In this document: one piece after another, positions 26,203-35,051 of the stretch
Numbering within the stretch: position 1 is the first letter of the stretch
How the letters are laid out: every line of letters starts with the position of its first letter
Assembly (NCBI RefSeq): GCF_038433205.1
Contig: NZ_JBCDNA010000003.1
Location: 310,001-374,000 of the forward strand
Direction: 5' to 3'
Length of the DNA stretch: 64,000 bases
Source of the DNA: Lutimonas vermicola
GTDB taxonomy: Bacteria > Bacteroidota > Bacteroidia > Flavobacteriales > Flavobacteriaceae
Notes under the pieces: model-generated
What the model saw: only the letters and a program-made list of their open reading frames with translations
Databases searched by the model: none
What the model was told of the DNA's origin: nothing
Translations under genes and position numbers: made by a program

Positions 26203-27750
26203 TTAATAGGATTCAAATAAATTGTCGTATTCGCTGTAACTTTTGCAATGAAAGGAAGTGGTTGTCAATAATTCCCTATCCTTGATCAATTGTATCGCCT
26301 TTTCAATGTCTTTTGAAAAGATCCTGTCTTCTTCGGCAAAGTCAATTCTTTCTCTGATAGTGCTGTGTACGTCATCGAGTACTTCACTTGATTTTAAAGG
26401 TTTTCTAAAATCCAGGGCCTGTGCGGCACATAATAATTCAATGGCAAGGATTTTTTCAAGATTGTCAATAACACGCAAGGCCTTTCTGCCACCGATGGAT
26501 CCCATGCTTACATGATCTTCCTGACCCAGTGAAGTCGGTATGCTGTCGGCACTTGACGGGAAACACAAACCCTTGTTTTCACTTACCAGCGCTGCAGAGG
26601 TATATTGCAGGATCATAAAACCGGAATTCAATCCTGTATCCTCCATAAGCAACCTGGGCGTACCCTCATATTTTCCTTCCAATGAAAGGTAGGTACGACG
26701 GTCTGAGATACTTCCGATTTCAGCCGCAGCTAAACAGGCATAATCCAAAGGAAGTGCCAGGGGTTGTCCGTGAAAACTTCCCCCACTTATGATGAGTTCA
26801 TCAGAGATGATTACAGGATTATCTGTGACCGAATTGAGTTCGACTTCAACACTTTCTTTTAAATGAAGCCAGGCGCTTCTTGAGCTTCCGTGAACCTGAG
26901 GCATACACCTTAGTGAATAAGGATCCTGAACCTTTCCGCAAAAGAGATGAGATTTACCTATTTCGGAACCCTGAAGAAATTCATTGATCCTTTTTGCCAC
27001 ATGGATATTTCCCTTAAATGGCCTGGTTTGATGAAGCGAATCATGAAAAGGCATTTGTGAACCCATAAGCCCTTCTATCATAAGACTTCCGATAAGGTCT
27101 GCATGTGAGAGGCAATTGTACAATTTGTCTACACATGATACGGCATGAGCCAGAATAAATTGAGTTCCGTTAATCAGGGCCAAACCGGCTTTGGGATGTA
27201 AAGTAAGAGGTTTCAAACCTTCTGTTTCCAAGACTTTTTTCGTCTTTTTGATCTTGTTTTTATAAAACACTTTTCCCTCGCCAATAAGTGGCAGAAAAAG
27301 ATGTGATAAGGGGGCAAGATCCCCTGAGGCACCAACCGAACCTTGCTCCGGAACTATGGGAATGATATCATTCTCAATATGCCACTGAATTCGTTCGAGC
27401 ACAGCGATGGATATACCGGAGTACCCTTGTGCCAAAGAGTGCAATTTTAAAATCATCATGAGTTTGGCCAGGTCTTTTTCAATGGGAGCACCGACGCCAA
27501 CAGAATGACTCAAAAGGATTTTCCTTTGCAGCTCAGTGGTGTCATTTTTTGAAATAATGGTATCACAGAGAGGGCCAAAACCCGTATTGATCCCGTATAC
27601 GGCCTGATCTTTTAATGCTGTCTTTAAAACGACTTCATGAGATGCTTTAATTCTTTCTGCTGCCTCATTTGAAATAATGGCCTTCAACTCTCCCTTTAGT
27701 ATGGAAATTACCTGTGAGACTGTGAGATGATCTAATCCGTATTTGAACAT
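26203..27750 (-). CDS. hutH: Histidine ammonia-lyase
   Basis: Removes ammonia from histidine to give urocanate, the first step of histidine use. The protein has 515 residues, normal for HutH. The MIO cofactor forms from the Ala-Ser-Gly triad in VGASGDLAPLSH. Also seen are YGINTGFGPL near the N-terminus (active-site tyrosine loop), NGTQF, and SVTDNPVI. It is first in a hutH-hutU operon. A divergent LysR gene and a palindrome over the promoter suggest substrate-responsive control. Confidence 0.94.
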   Translation of the reverse strand: MFKYGLDHLTVSQVISILKGELKAIISNEAAERIKASHEVVLKTALKDQAVYGINTGFGPLCDTIISKNDTTELQRKILLSHSVGVGAPIEKDLAKLMMILKLHSLAQGYSGISIAVLERIQWHIENDIIPIVPEQGSVGASGDLAPLSHLFLPLIGEGKVFYKNKIKKTKKVLETEGLKPLTLHPKAGLALINGTQFILAHAVSCVDKLYNCLSHADLIGSLMIEGLMGSQMPFHDSLHQTRPFKGNIHVAKRINEFLQGSEIGKSHLFCGKVQDPYSLRCMPQVHGSSRSAWLHLKESVEVELNSVTDNPVIISDELIISGGSFHGQPLALPLDYACLAAAEIGSISDRRTYLSLEGKYEGTPRLLMEDTGLNSGFMILQYTSAALVSENKGLCFPSSADSIPTSLGQEDHVSMGSIGGRKALRVIDNLEKILAIELLCAAQALDFRKPLKSSEVLDDVHSTIRERIDFAEEDRIFSKDIEKAIQLIKDRELLTTTSFHCKSYSEYDNLFESY

Positions 27751-27759
27751 TTCTTAGCT

Positions 27760-27779
27760 ATTTGATACTATCAAATTTA
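27760..27779 (-). promoter_or_regulatory. LysR-type operator overlapping the hutH promoter
   Basis: Perfect palindrome ATTTGAT-ACT-ATCAAAT at 27760-27776, containing the T-N11-A form of LysR sites. On the minus strand TAAATTTG (27772-27779) is a full TAnnTTTG -7 box for hutH and overlaps the palindrome. Binding here could repress hutH or control both divergent genes. Confidence 0.6.
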
Positions 27780-27829
27780 CGATTATATTTGATGCTTTGT
27801 AATACCATTATAATCAATAATCAATAACT

Positions 27830-28717
27830 ATGAGTTATCAAATAGAAATAAGACACCTCAGATATTTTCTAGCCGTTGCGGAGGAACTTCATTTTAGAAA
27901 GGCTGCAGAAAAGTTATATATTTCCCAGCCAGGTTTGAGCCGTCAGATTAAGCAAATGGAAGCTGAACTCGGCCTGGTGCTCTTTGAAAGAACCAATAAA
28001 AAAGTTGTTTTGACTAAAGCCGGAAACTACTTAAAAGACGAAGTGACCATGCTGCTGAAGAATTTGAATGACACTTTTGACCATGCACAGTTGATTCAGG
28101 AAGGAATGGAAGGTCACATTAGTATTGGTTATGTGGGTTCGGCTATGCAAAATGTAATTCCGGAACTTCTTTTAAAAATTCAGGAAGACCACCCAAAAGT
28201 TCACTATTCATTAAGAGAAATGGAGAATCCTGATCAGGTTAGGGCCCTTGTGCAAGGCGAGATCGACCTGGCTTTTGTCAGATTGGATAAAGTACCAAAA
28301 GGATTGGAGATTCGGCCGGTTTTCGAAGACACTTTTTCTTTGGTGCTTCCAAGTGACCATCCCATAGATAAGGAAAACTTTCAGGGCTTAAAAAGTCTTG
28401 AAGAAGATGCATTTATTCTATTCGATCAATCTTACAGCCCTACTTATTATGAACAGGTAATGCGAATATTTGAACAAAGCGGGTTTCATCCTATTATTTC
28501 GCATAACACGGTGCATGCAAGTACAATTTTTAGATTGGTAGAAAACAATTTGGGGATATCAATAGTTCCCAGTTCTTTGGGGCTCGGTTTTAACATGAAA
28601 ATAAAGCTCATAGAGCTTGATAAAATCCCTCAAAAGACTGTTTTATCGGTGGCCTGGAATCCATTGAACAGGAACCCTATTTTAGAAAAAATATTATCAA
28701 AAGCATCTCCGGGTTAA
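27830..28717 (+). CDS. LysR-family transcriptional regulator
   Basis: A 295-residue regulator. The N-terminal winged helix-turn-helix is standard (FLAVAEELHFRKAAEKLYIS, then QPGLSRQIKQMEAELG). The C-terminal substrate-binding domain follows from about 90 (GHISIGYVGSAMQNVIPELL). It is divergent from hutHU across 79 bp carrying a LysR-type palindrome, so histidine or urocanate catabolism is its likely target. The effector is not known. Confidence 0.85.
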   Translation: MSYQIEIRHLRYFLAVAEELHFRKAAEKLYISQPGLSRQIKQMEAELGLVLFERTNKKVVLTKAGNYLKDEVTMLLKNLNDTFDHAQLIQEGMEGHISIGYVGSAMQNVIPELLLKIQEDHPKVHYSLREMENPDQVRALVQGEIDLAFVRLDKVPKGLEIRPVFEDTFSLVLPSDHPIDKENFQGLKSLEEDAFILFDQSYSPTYYEQVMRIFEQSGFHPIISHNTVHASTIFRLVENNLGISIVPSSLGLGFNMKIKLIELDKIPQKTVLSVAWNPLNRNPILEKILSKASPG

Positions 28718-28869
28718 GTGAGGTTCATAGTTCGAATGGATCGAGCCGAAAAGGCAAGAGTGCAGTTGTATTGAATTTTCACAATATATTCAGGATCATT
28801 CTTTATATATCGATCTTTCTGTTAGTAATAATATGATATGTTTAGTAAATTCGTCCAAAAATATAAAAC

Positions 28870-29778
28870 ATGGAAAGCAACAAACCCACTTTGGTAATTT
28901 TAGCTGCGGGTATCGGCAGCAGATATGGAGGATTAAAACAACTGGACACCTTTACTCCTGAAGGTGATACAATCATAGATTTTTCGATCTATGACGCACT
29001 TGAGGCGGGGTTTGGAAAATTTGTTTTTATTATTCGAAAAAGCATTGAAGAGGAATTCAGGGCGGAGATCGATAAAAAGCTTCAAGGAAAAGCCGAAGTA
29101 GCCTATGTTTTTCAAGAGATTGATAAAGTACCGGGAAAATATAAAAACCCTCAAAGGGAAAAACCCTGGGGAACAGGTCATGCCATGCTGATGGCCAAAG
29201 ATGAGGTACAGGAAAATTTTGCCATCATCAATGCTGATGACTTTTATGGAAGAGATGCCTTTGTGGCTATGGCGAAGTATTTGAAGTCTATAGACAAGAA
29301 TTCCTTTGACTTTAGCATGATGGCATATTTGCTTAAAAATACGGTTTCTGATCACGGATTTGTCAGTAGGGGAGAATGTGAGGTTGATGATAAAGGGTTT
29401 CTCAGCCATATCGTAGAAAGGACCCATATTGAAAAGACAAAAGAAGGCCTGGTTCGGAAGGACGATGAGGGGAACTTGATTCCTATAGATGAGAACACTG
29501 TAGTGTCTATGAATTTTTGGGGTTTTACACCCAGGTGTTTTGAATACACCGAAGCATTGTTCGAGAGTTTTCTGGAAGAGAATAAGGATAATTTAAAAGC
29601 AGAATACTTTATTCCTTTGATCGTTAATGGCTATTTGAAAAACGGAACGGCCTCGGTTAAGGTACTCACCTCTGATGCCCGCTGGTTTGGAGTAACCTAT
29701 AAGGAGGATAAGGAATCGGTTCAAAAGGAAATTCAGGCACTAAAGAAAAAAAATATTTATCCAACTCACCTGTGGTAA
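28870..29778 (+). CDS. Nucleotidyltransferase-family sugar-phosphate enzyme
   Basis: A 302-residue NTP-transferase fold protein. The nucleotide-binding N-terminus reads LVILAAGIGSRYGGLKQLD, close to the GxGxR motif of this superfamily, and the metal-binding aspartate pair lies in AIINADDFYG. WGTGHAMLMAKDEV supports sugar-nucleotide chemistry. It is followed after 1 bp by a sugar-kinase-like gene, so the two probably phosphorylate a sugar and then attach NMP. Which sugar and nucleotide is not visible. Confidence 0.72.
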   Translation: MESNKPTLVILAAGIGSRYGGLKQLDTFTPEGDTIIDFSIYDALEAGFGKFVFIIRKSIEEEFRAEIDKKLQGKAEVAYVFQEIDKVPGKYKNPQREKPWGTGHAMLMAKDEVQENFAIINADDFYGRDAFVAMAKYLKSIDKNSFDFSMMAYLLKNTVSDHGFVSRGECEVDDKGFLSHIVERTHIEKTKEGLVRKDDEGNLIPIDENTVVSMNFWGFTPRCFEYTEALFESFLEENKDNLKAEYFIPLIVNGYLKNGTASVKVLTSDARWFGVTYKEDKESVQKEIQALKKKNIYPTHLW

Positions 29779-29779
29779 G

Positions 29780-30841
29780 ATGAATAAAATTTTAAGAGAG
29801 GTATTTGATGTTTTTTTGCCTCAGGAGGAATTTGCTTCTTTCAAGGAAATTACTTCGGGTCACATCAATGATACTTTTCTTGTTACTGCGATTCAAAAGC
29901 AGCAATATATTTTTCAAAAGATCAATAAAGGCATCTTTAACGATGTACCGGGCCTTATCATGAATAAGGTGAATATAAGTAAGCATTTACATAAAAAGTT
30001 ATCTTATTTGACCGAAGAGGAAAGGCAACACAAAGTGTTGACTTTTTTACAAAATTCAAAGGGTGAGAACTTTTACGTTGATCAAAATAGAAATTTTTGG
30101 AATGTTACCCTCTTTATTGACAACAGCCAAACATTTGAAACAGTAACTGAGGTTAAGGTTGCCTATGAAGGCGGAAAATTGTTTGGGGAATTTACACGTC
30201 TTACCCAAGACTTTGATACAGGAAATTTAGTTGAGGTTATTCCCAGGTTTCACGATATGGCCTTTCGTTTCGGGCAATTCGAAGCCTCTTTGAAAAGGGC
30301 CTCTGACGAAAGGCTGCTTAAAGCACAACCATATATTCAGATTGTAAATGACTTAAAGGCAGAAATGCACATTTTACAACATTTAAAAGATCAGGGAAAA
30401 ATCAAAATCAGGGTGACTCATAATGACACGAAAATATCCAACGCCTTATTCGACATGGAGGGCAAGGGGCTTTGTGTAATCGATACAGACACCATTATGC
30501 CCGGGATTATTCACTATGACTTTGGAGACGCCATCAGGACAATATGCAACACCGCTGCTGAAGACGAAAAGGATCTGAAAAAAGTAATGTTTAACAAGGA
30601 GTTTTACGAGGCATATACGCAAGGCTTTTTGGAGGAAGTTGGAGACGCTGTATCAGAATTTGAAAGAAATTATTTTCCGCTGGCCGCCAAGACCATGATT
30701 TTTATAATGGCGCTGCGTTTTTTAACTGATTATTTAAACAATGATATTTATTATAAGACCAGATACCCCGAACACAACCTCATTCGCTCGATGAATCAAT
30801 TTAAACTGATTCAAAGTTTTGAGGAGGTGATGGGAAGTTGA
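29780..30841 (+). CDS. Phosphotransferase, N-acetylhexosamine-kinase-like
   Basis: A 353-residue protein-kinase-like (APH superfamily) phosphotransferase. The N-terminal FKEITSGHINDTFLV and the catalytic loop VTHNDTKISNALFD followed by VIDTDTIMPGIIHYDFGDAIR (catalytic and metal aspartates) match NahK-type N-acetylhexosamine 1-kinases. Coupled to the preceding nucleotidyltransferase gene by a 1-bp gap, it suggests a salvage route from free amino sugar to sugar nucleotide. An aminoglycoside kinase role is less likely in this context. Confidence 0.72.
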   Translation: MNKILREVFDVFLPQEEFASFKEITSGHINDTFLVTAIQKQQYIFQKINKGIFNDVPGLIMNKVNISKHLHKKLSYLTEEERQHKVLTFLQNSKGENFYVDQNRNFWNVTLFIDNSQTFETVTEVKVAYEGGKLFGEFTRLTQDFDTGNLVEVIPRFHDMAFRFGQFEASLKRASDERLLKAQPYIQIVNDLKAEMHILQHLKDQGKIKIRVTHNDTKISNALFDMEGKGLCVIDTDTIMPGIIHYDFGDAIRTICNTAAEDEKDLKKVMFNKEFYEAYTQGFLEEVGDAVSEFERNYFPLAAKTMIFIMALRFLTDYLNNDIYYKTRYPEHNLIRSMNQFKLIQSFEEVMGS

Positions 30842-30858
30842 TTCGAAGTAAGGAATTC

Positions 30859-31005
30859 TTACTGTTTCAACAATTCCCCCAACTTATTTCTAAACGCCAG
30901 CATATCATGTCTCAGGTCAAACAGTTCTTGAATGCTCATACCTTGAAAAACAGTTTTATCCAGTCGTTCGTATTTGAGGTATACATCTAAAGTTTCTCGA
31001 TCCAT
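30859..31005 (-). CDS. Small conserved-looking protein, 48 residues
   Basis: An ATG-started frame begins MDRETLDVYLKYERLD and ends RNKLGELLKQ. The codons look genuine: charged amphipathic helices, no rare residues. Its stop lies 17 bp from the convergent kinase gene. I do not recognise a function; it resembles small cytoplasmic helical proteins seen in flavobacteria, but that is impression only. Confidence 0.5.
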   Translation of the reverse strand: MDRETLDVYLKYERLDKTVFQGMSIQELFDLRHDMLAFRNKLGELLKQ

Positions 31006-31099
31006 AAATTGAATAACGAAAATTTTGATAAAATAGTTTACTTAAAAATTGATTTGGCTTGGTTGAGCCCTAAAAATAAAAATATTTTTTTTATTTCCA

Positions 31100-31830
31100 A
31101 GCTCTTTCGATAGCCTTATTGGATTACTGTCGTGATCCAGATGCGAACCGCTTCTGCAAATAAAAACCCAATGACTCCGTTTCACTACGTGATACGGTAT
31201 TTTTTAAGATACTTCGGTGTTCAGCGTTCCTTGTTCGACATTCGATATTCAAAAAAAGGGGATTACTAACGTGATCCAGATGCGAACCGCTTCTGAAAAC
31301 CTGTCCGCCTATGGTGGATAAAATCCCGTTAAGCCTTGACTTTTCTCAATTAACTTTCTGTCGTATTAATTTGCAAAACTTCGAAATTCCTTGTTCGATA
31401 TTCAATATTCGTCATTCAGGAAAGGAGGGATTACTGGCGTGATCAAGAAGCGAACCGCTTCTGCAAACCCGTCCACCTATGTTGGATAAATCAAGTGACT
31501 CCGTTTCACTGTGTGATACGGTCTTTTTGAGACACTTCGATGTTCAGAATTCCTTGTTCGATACCTGCCCGTCCGGCAGGCGGGTTCGATATTCAAAAAG
31601 GGATTACTAACGTGATCCAGAAAATAACCGCTTCTGCAAATAAAAACCCAATGACTCCGTTTCACTGCGTGATACGGTCTTTTTGAGACACTTCGATGTT
31701 CAGAATTCCTTATTCGATACCTGCCCGTCCGGCAGGCGGGTTCAATATTCAAAAAAGGGGATTACTATCGTGATCCAGATGCGAACCGCTTCTGCAAATA
31801 AAAACCCAATGCGATAACTCGCATGGTTTT
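31100..31830. repeat. Five-copy intergenic repeat downstream of tRNA-Val
   Basis: The core GGATTACT-n-n-CGTGATCCAG, with GCGAACCGCTTCTGCA next to it, recurs at 31121, 31260, 31428, 31601 and 31759, so unit lengths are 139, 168, 173 and 158 bp. Other shared parts are TGACTCCGTTTCACT, TGATACGGT and TTCGATATTC. Two copies also contain a GC-rich palindrome (CCTGCCcgtCCGGCAGG, at about 31564 and 31717) inserted between TTCGATA-type repeats. The 91-codon frame at 31477-31752 is a by-product of the repeats. No CRISPR-like regularity exists. The origin is unknown. Confidence 0.8.
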
Positions 31831-31875
31831 TTGCTTCCTCTTTAACTTATGAGCAAGCTCAACACAAAGAGAAAG

Positions 31876-31912
31876 CAAAAAACCCGATGAATTTCAATTC
31901 ATCGGGTTTTTA
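31876..31912 (-). terminator. Terminator of tRNA-Val
   Basis: Hairpin AACCCGATGAA / TTCATCGGGTT, flanked by A and T runs on both sides, 10 bp past the tRNA 3' end. Confidence 0.85.
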
Positions 31913-31920
31913 TTCGATGT

Positions 31921-31994
31921 GGGTCATACTGGATTCGAACCAGTGACTTCTACCCTGTCAAGGTAACACTCTGAACCAACTGAGTTAATGACCC
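31921..31994 (-). tRNA. tRNA-Val (anticodon GAC)
   Basis: The 74-base cloverleaf folds fully on the minus strand. Acceptor GGGTCAT pairs with ATGACCC, the D stem is ACTC/GAGT, the anticodon stem TTACC/GGTAG carries loop TTGACAG with GAC, and the T stem ACTGG/CCAGT carries loop TTCGAAT. CCA is not encoded. A TAnnTTTG box (TAGTTTTG, plus-strand positions 32015-32022) lies about 20 bases upstream. Confidence 0.95.
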
Positions 31995-32246
31995 TTTTTT
32001 TTAAATCGAGATGTCAAAACTACAAATTTTTTACATAATGAACCCGGGAAATGAAAGCTACTTTATGATTTTTTGGAGAAAATAAATTTTAATATTCTTC
32101 GTGAAGTCGATCAAGAGCAGAATTGATTTTTAATAGAGTTTCAATTTATCGGATAGCCATTTATAAAAAAAACACAGGATGTTTTGATTCGAGGATTTCC
32201 AGGTTCTTGTTTTTAGTTTTCCAACATTTTGATCTTCTTTCCATTG

Positions 32247-32903
32247 TTAATTTTTCTTTGCCACTACATGAAATATTTGCCAATGTTTTGGTTTCCTGAG
32301 CTCCGGTGGATCGTCACGTTCTTCTTCTCTCATCATCTCTATTGAAAAGCCTTCCAGTAATTTTAAAACTTCTTTACGTGAGTGGTGAGACCTGTTTGGA
32401 AGTGATGCCCAGGTATCCCTGTCTCCGAAGAACTGACCTGCAAACCTGCCTCCGGGACGAATTGATGCAACTATTTTATTCCATAGCACTTCAAAATGTT
32501 GTGGTTCGCAAAATGGCAAAGCAAAACTAGCGTTCACCATGTCACATTCAGGAAACTTCATATCACAGAAGTTCACCTCTTTGGTGGTTAATTGGGGTTT
32601 CAATTTCTCCGGTACCCTTGCCCACAAATATGAGAATGCTTCAGGGTGATTATCGGTTGCTAATACCCGCCAGTTCCTGCCGAGTAGTTCCAGCGAATCA
32701 CGTCCTTCACCAGCAGCTAAATCGACCGCAAATCCATTATAAAATTCCTCGTGCTCAAAAGAATCCAGGGCAGCAATCAATGTATCTCTAGCTCCTTTTC
32801 CAAGAACCGCATTAAAATACCCCGTCCAGTCTTCTATCTCTGAGAAGTCTTGTGCACCCATGGGGGGCAAGCCGGACTTCTTTGATTTGTCTTGTTCGCA
32901 CAT
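32247..32903 (-). CDS. Class I SAM-dependent methyltransferase
   Basis: A 218-residue methyltransferase with the SAM-binding motif I VDLAAGEGRDSLEL and the acidic motif II residue in VLATDNHPEA. Motif IV is around DMVNASFALPFC. The TehB/thiopurine methyltransferase type of small-molecule enzyme is the closest match I can name; the substrate is not visible. It is the first minus-strand gene right of tRNA-Val. A fragment of a peptidase gene lies just upstream. Confidence 0.7.
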   Translation of the reverse strand: MCEQDKSKKSGLPPMGAQDFSEIEDWTGYFNAVLGKGARDTLIAALDSFEHEEFYNGFAVDLAAGEGRDSLELLGRNWRVLATDNHPEAFSYLWARVPEKLKPQLTTKEVNFCDMKFPECDMVNASFALPFCEPQHFEVLWNKIVASIRPGGRFAGQFFGDRDTWASLPNRSHHSRKEVLKLLEGFSIEMMREEERDDPPELRKPKHWQIFHVVAKKN

Positions 32904-32934
32904 AAGTTTTTATTATTAATTAGCCAATATTTAT

Positions 32935-33145
32935 TTACTTGGAATTACTATAGAAGGAAGGTACATAAAAATTGCGATCAACAATCAGATTTATTTGTTC
33001 TGAATTAACCTCTTTTTCTTGCCAATTTGTTTTAGGATAAAGCCATTGCTCTTTATTGTTAATGAATACTTTCAATGGCATGTCAAATTTTTCAATAGCA
33101 TTTGTACTTTTGTTATTTATTTTTGAATCAGTTATAATTTTCCTT
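32935..33145 (-). pseudogene. C-terminal remnant of an M1-like aminopeptidase gene
   Basis: A frame without a proper start ends at 32935. It encodes a coding-like stretch including KFDMPLKVFINNKEQWLYP, then KTNWQEKEVNSEQ and IVDRNFYVPSF. This resembles the extreme C-terminus of Bacteroidota M1 metallopeptidases. An in-frame stop at about 33146 and the end of the DUF6090 gene cut off the rest. I take it as debris of a larger gene; a 46-residue protein from the internal ATG is possible but less likely. Confidence 0.45.
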
Positions 33146-33904
33146 TAAATAATGGTCAATTTGCCTTATTAAATCCTGAGAACTCTTTAAAGAATATTCA
33201 AGCTCTTCTTTGGTTTCGGTAAATAAAATTCTTTTAAAATTACTTATGCCTTGAAATGTGGCTGCAAGATGCCTGTGATCAATATTGTTCCAGATTAGAG
33301 AATCAATCAATGCTCCTTGGTCGTGTATTTTCGTCACGCCAAAAGTATAGGTATTTACATAAGAAGTCACTTTCCCCTGATAGTCATTGGTGGTTTTTTC
33401 TACCCTATCCATAAGTGAAGCTTTTGTATTGTAAAAATTCTTTATACTGACTTTTAACGAGTCAGATAGATTTTCTATTAATCCGGTTTGATTTAGACTA
33501 ATGTAAGTATTTGTATTGTAAGGAATTTGAACGACCCAGTTTGGATTAAATTCAAATCTCATTATTTGAATGAGGGTATCAACGGTGGCATTTGGTTTGG
33601 CTACTCTGGCTCTCAAGGACTCATTCAAATCATATTGCTCTTTAATGAATGGAAGCCTTTCTCTGATTAATATGGTGTCCTGTATCAAATCGTTACTCAA
33701 TGCAACTAAAGAATTTTTGATTTTTATTTCTGTCTTGCGATTTTCATTCCAGTTATTTATCTGCAGTGCAATCAGAATTCCAATAACCACAAGAATAATT
33801 TCGCCAATCGCATAAATCAGATAGTTGCTGAACCTGCCTGCCGGCGAGGCAGTTTTGTTTTCGGATAATAGTTGTTGTCTTATAGGTCTGAAGAATTTAA
33901 TCAT
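33128..33904 (-). CDS. DUF6090-family membrane protein
   Basis: A 258-residue protein of unknown function, a family frequent in marine Bacteroidota. The diagnostic N-terminus is MIKFFRPIRQQLL and the membrane helix YAIGEIILVVIGILIALQ (about 31-49) ends in INNWNENRK. The rest is a helical extracytoplasmic domain. The typical family start runs ENK-FSKYLLYAIGEI; here seven extra residues (TASPAGR) split it, encoded by a GC-rich palindrome at 33834-33853. So a palindromic repeat has apparently been inserted in frame. A coding-like but interrupted stretch precedes the gene (33905-34020, ending ITKMLKTEAKL). Confidence 0.75.
   Translation of the reverse strand: MIKFFRPIRQQLLSENKTASPAGRFSNYLIYAIGEIILVVIGILIALQINNWNENRKTEIKIKNSLVALSNDLIQDTILIRERLPFIKEQYDLNESLRARVAKPNATVDTLIQIMRFEFNPNWVVQIPYNTNTYISLNQTGLIENLSDSLKVSIKNFYNTKASLMDRVEKTTNDYQGKVTSYVNTYTFGVTKIHDQGALIDSLIWNNIDHRHLAATFQGISNFKRILFTETKEELEYSLKSSQDLIRQIDHYLKENYN
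33834..33853. repeat. GC-rich palindrome inside the DUF6090 gene
   Basis: CTGCCTGCCGGCGAGGCAG is a near-perfect palindrome in an AT-rich region. The same type of element occurs at about 31564, 31717 and 38141. Here it lies in frame within a coding sequence and accounts for seven extra residues. Confidence 0.6.
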
Positions 33905-34063
33905 AGTTTAGCTTCTGTTTTTAGCATTTTTGTGATTTTCAAAGCAAATTCTTTTTGGATAGATAAATCTTCCCAATGAGCTTTAACTGTTTCTTATGGC
34001 AGATTCTTCTGTAACAATATAAATATCCATGTATAAAGACATAGAATAGTTTTATTTTTTAAT

Positions 34064-34131
34064 TATCTATAACGGTTTTGTATTTGAAAGTTACTGTTTT
34101 GGTTATGTTTTATATACATTACTGACATTTC
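34064..34131 (-). repeat. attC-like imperfect palindrome 1
   Basis: Left end TATAACGGTTTTGTATTTG is mirrored on the right by CAGTAATGTATATAAAAC (reverse complement), with arms GTnnTGTATnTnAAA. On the gene strand it ends CCGTTATAGA, as do the other members. It lies 24-91 bp downstream of the lipid kinase gene. Similarity to integron attC sites is by shape and position only; it is one of the weaker members. Confidence 0.35.
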
Positions 34132-34154
34132 GCTATTTATTGAAAGAAATATAA

Positions 34155-35051
34155 TTAAGTCAAATATGCATTTTCCTGATGAGTAATTAGTTTTACAGCT
34201 CCTTTTATCATATTAATTTTAAGTTTTTCGAATTCACCAATAACTTCACCGTCCAACTGAAGAAGTCTTGGTTGATCAAACAAAATTTCTGCTTCATCTG
34301 TACTAATTAATATTCCATTTTGGTTGTCATGAAAACTTTTATCAAATTTTGATAAGCCCATTTTTATTAATGAATTCAAATTGATATTTTCAACTACAAT
34401 AATTTCAAATATTCCATCCATTGGATTCCCATCCAGGTTTAATGGAACACCGGTTCCATATTTCCTTGAATTGCATATACCTAACATTAAACCATTTTCC
34501 AGGTATGTTTTACCATTGGCTTTGATATTGATTTTAAAAGGAGTAAGCTTTTTCAATTCTTCAATAAAGTATTTGGCATATGTCGTCATGCCACGGTTTT
34601 TATCTTTGTCATAGGCATCAACAATATTAGCATTTATACCTACATCCCCAATGTGTATCGAATAATACTTTTCATTAACCACAAGCATGTCTAGCCCAGC
34701 AAATACTTCCGACATGATGAGATCTTCCAGTGCTTTCGATGGTTCGGGATTCACAGAAAGTTCAGCGGCCATACCATTGGCTGAACCTAATGGAATTATT
34801 CCCATGGGGATATCTTTCTTCATTACAGCAATGGCGGTAAATAACGTTGTTCCATCGCCGCCTACAGAAGCAACTTTGTCAGGTCTAAATCTTGATAAAA
34901 CTTCTTCCAAATGCTTTTCATCATCAGTACCAGTCGTTTTAAATATTTGATAATGGATACCGTACTTTTTACATTTAGATTTTGCTTCTTTAATAAATGG
35001 TTCTTTATTTATTCCACCCGAAATAGGGTTAACTATAAACAAAATTTTCAT
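34155..35051 (-). CDS. Diacylglycerol/lipid kinase family protein (YegS/BmrU-like)
   Basis: A 298-residue cytoplasmic lipid kinase of the DAGK catalytic family. The N-terminal ILFIVNPISGG, the nucleotide loop VASVGGDGTTLFTA and IPLGSANGMAAEL are the family hallmarks; the C-terminal LQLDGEVIGEF strand is also typical. It would phosphorylate diacylglycerol or a related lipid. Its ATG overlaps the stop codon of the upstream phosphatidate phosphatase gene by 4 bp (ATGA), so the two are translated together. Confidence 0.82.
   Translation of the reverse strand: MKILFIVNPISGGINKEPFIKEAKSKCKKYGIHYQIFKTTGTDDEKHLEEVLSRFRPDKVASVGGDGTTLFTAIAVMKKDIPMGIIPLGSANGMAAELSVNPEPSKALEDLIMSEVFAGLDMLVVNEKYYSIHIGDVGINANIVDAYDKDKNRGMTTYAKYFIEELKKLTPFKINIKANGKTYLENGLMLGICNSRKYGTGVPLNLDGNPMDGIFEIIVVENINLNSLIKMGLSKFDKSFHDNQNGILISTDEAEILFDQPRLLQLDGEVIGEFEKLKINMIKGAVKLITHQENAYLT

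Noticed and set aside
31477..31752. 91-codon minus-strand frame
   Set aside because: It lies entirely in the tandem repeats and its peptide is internally repeated for that reason; no start context or family.
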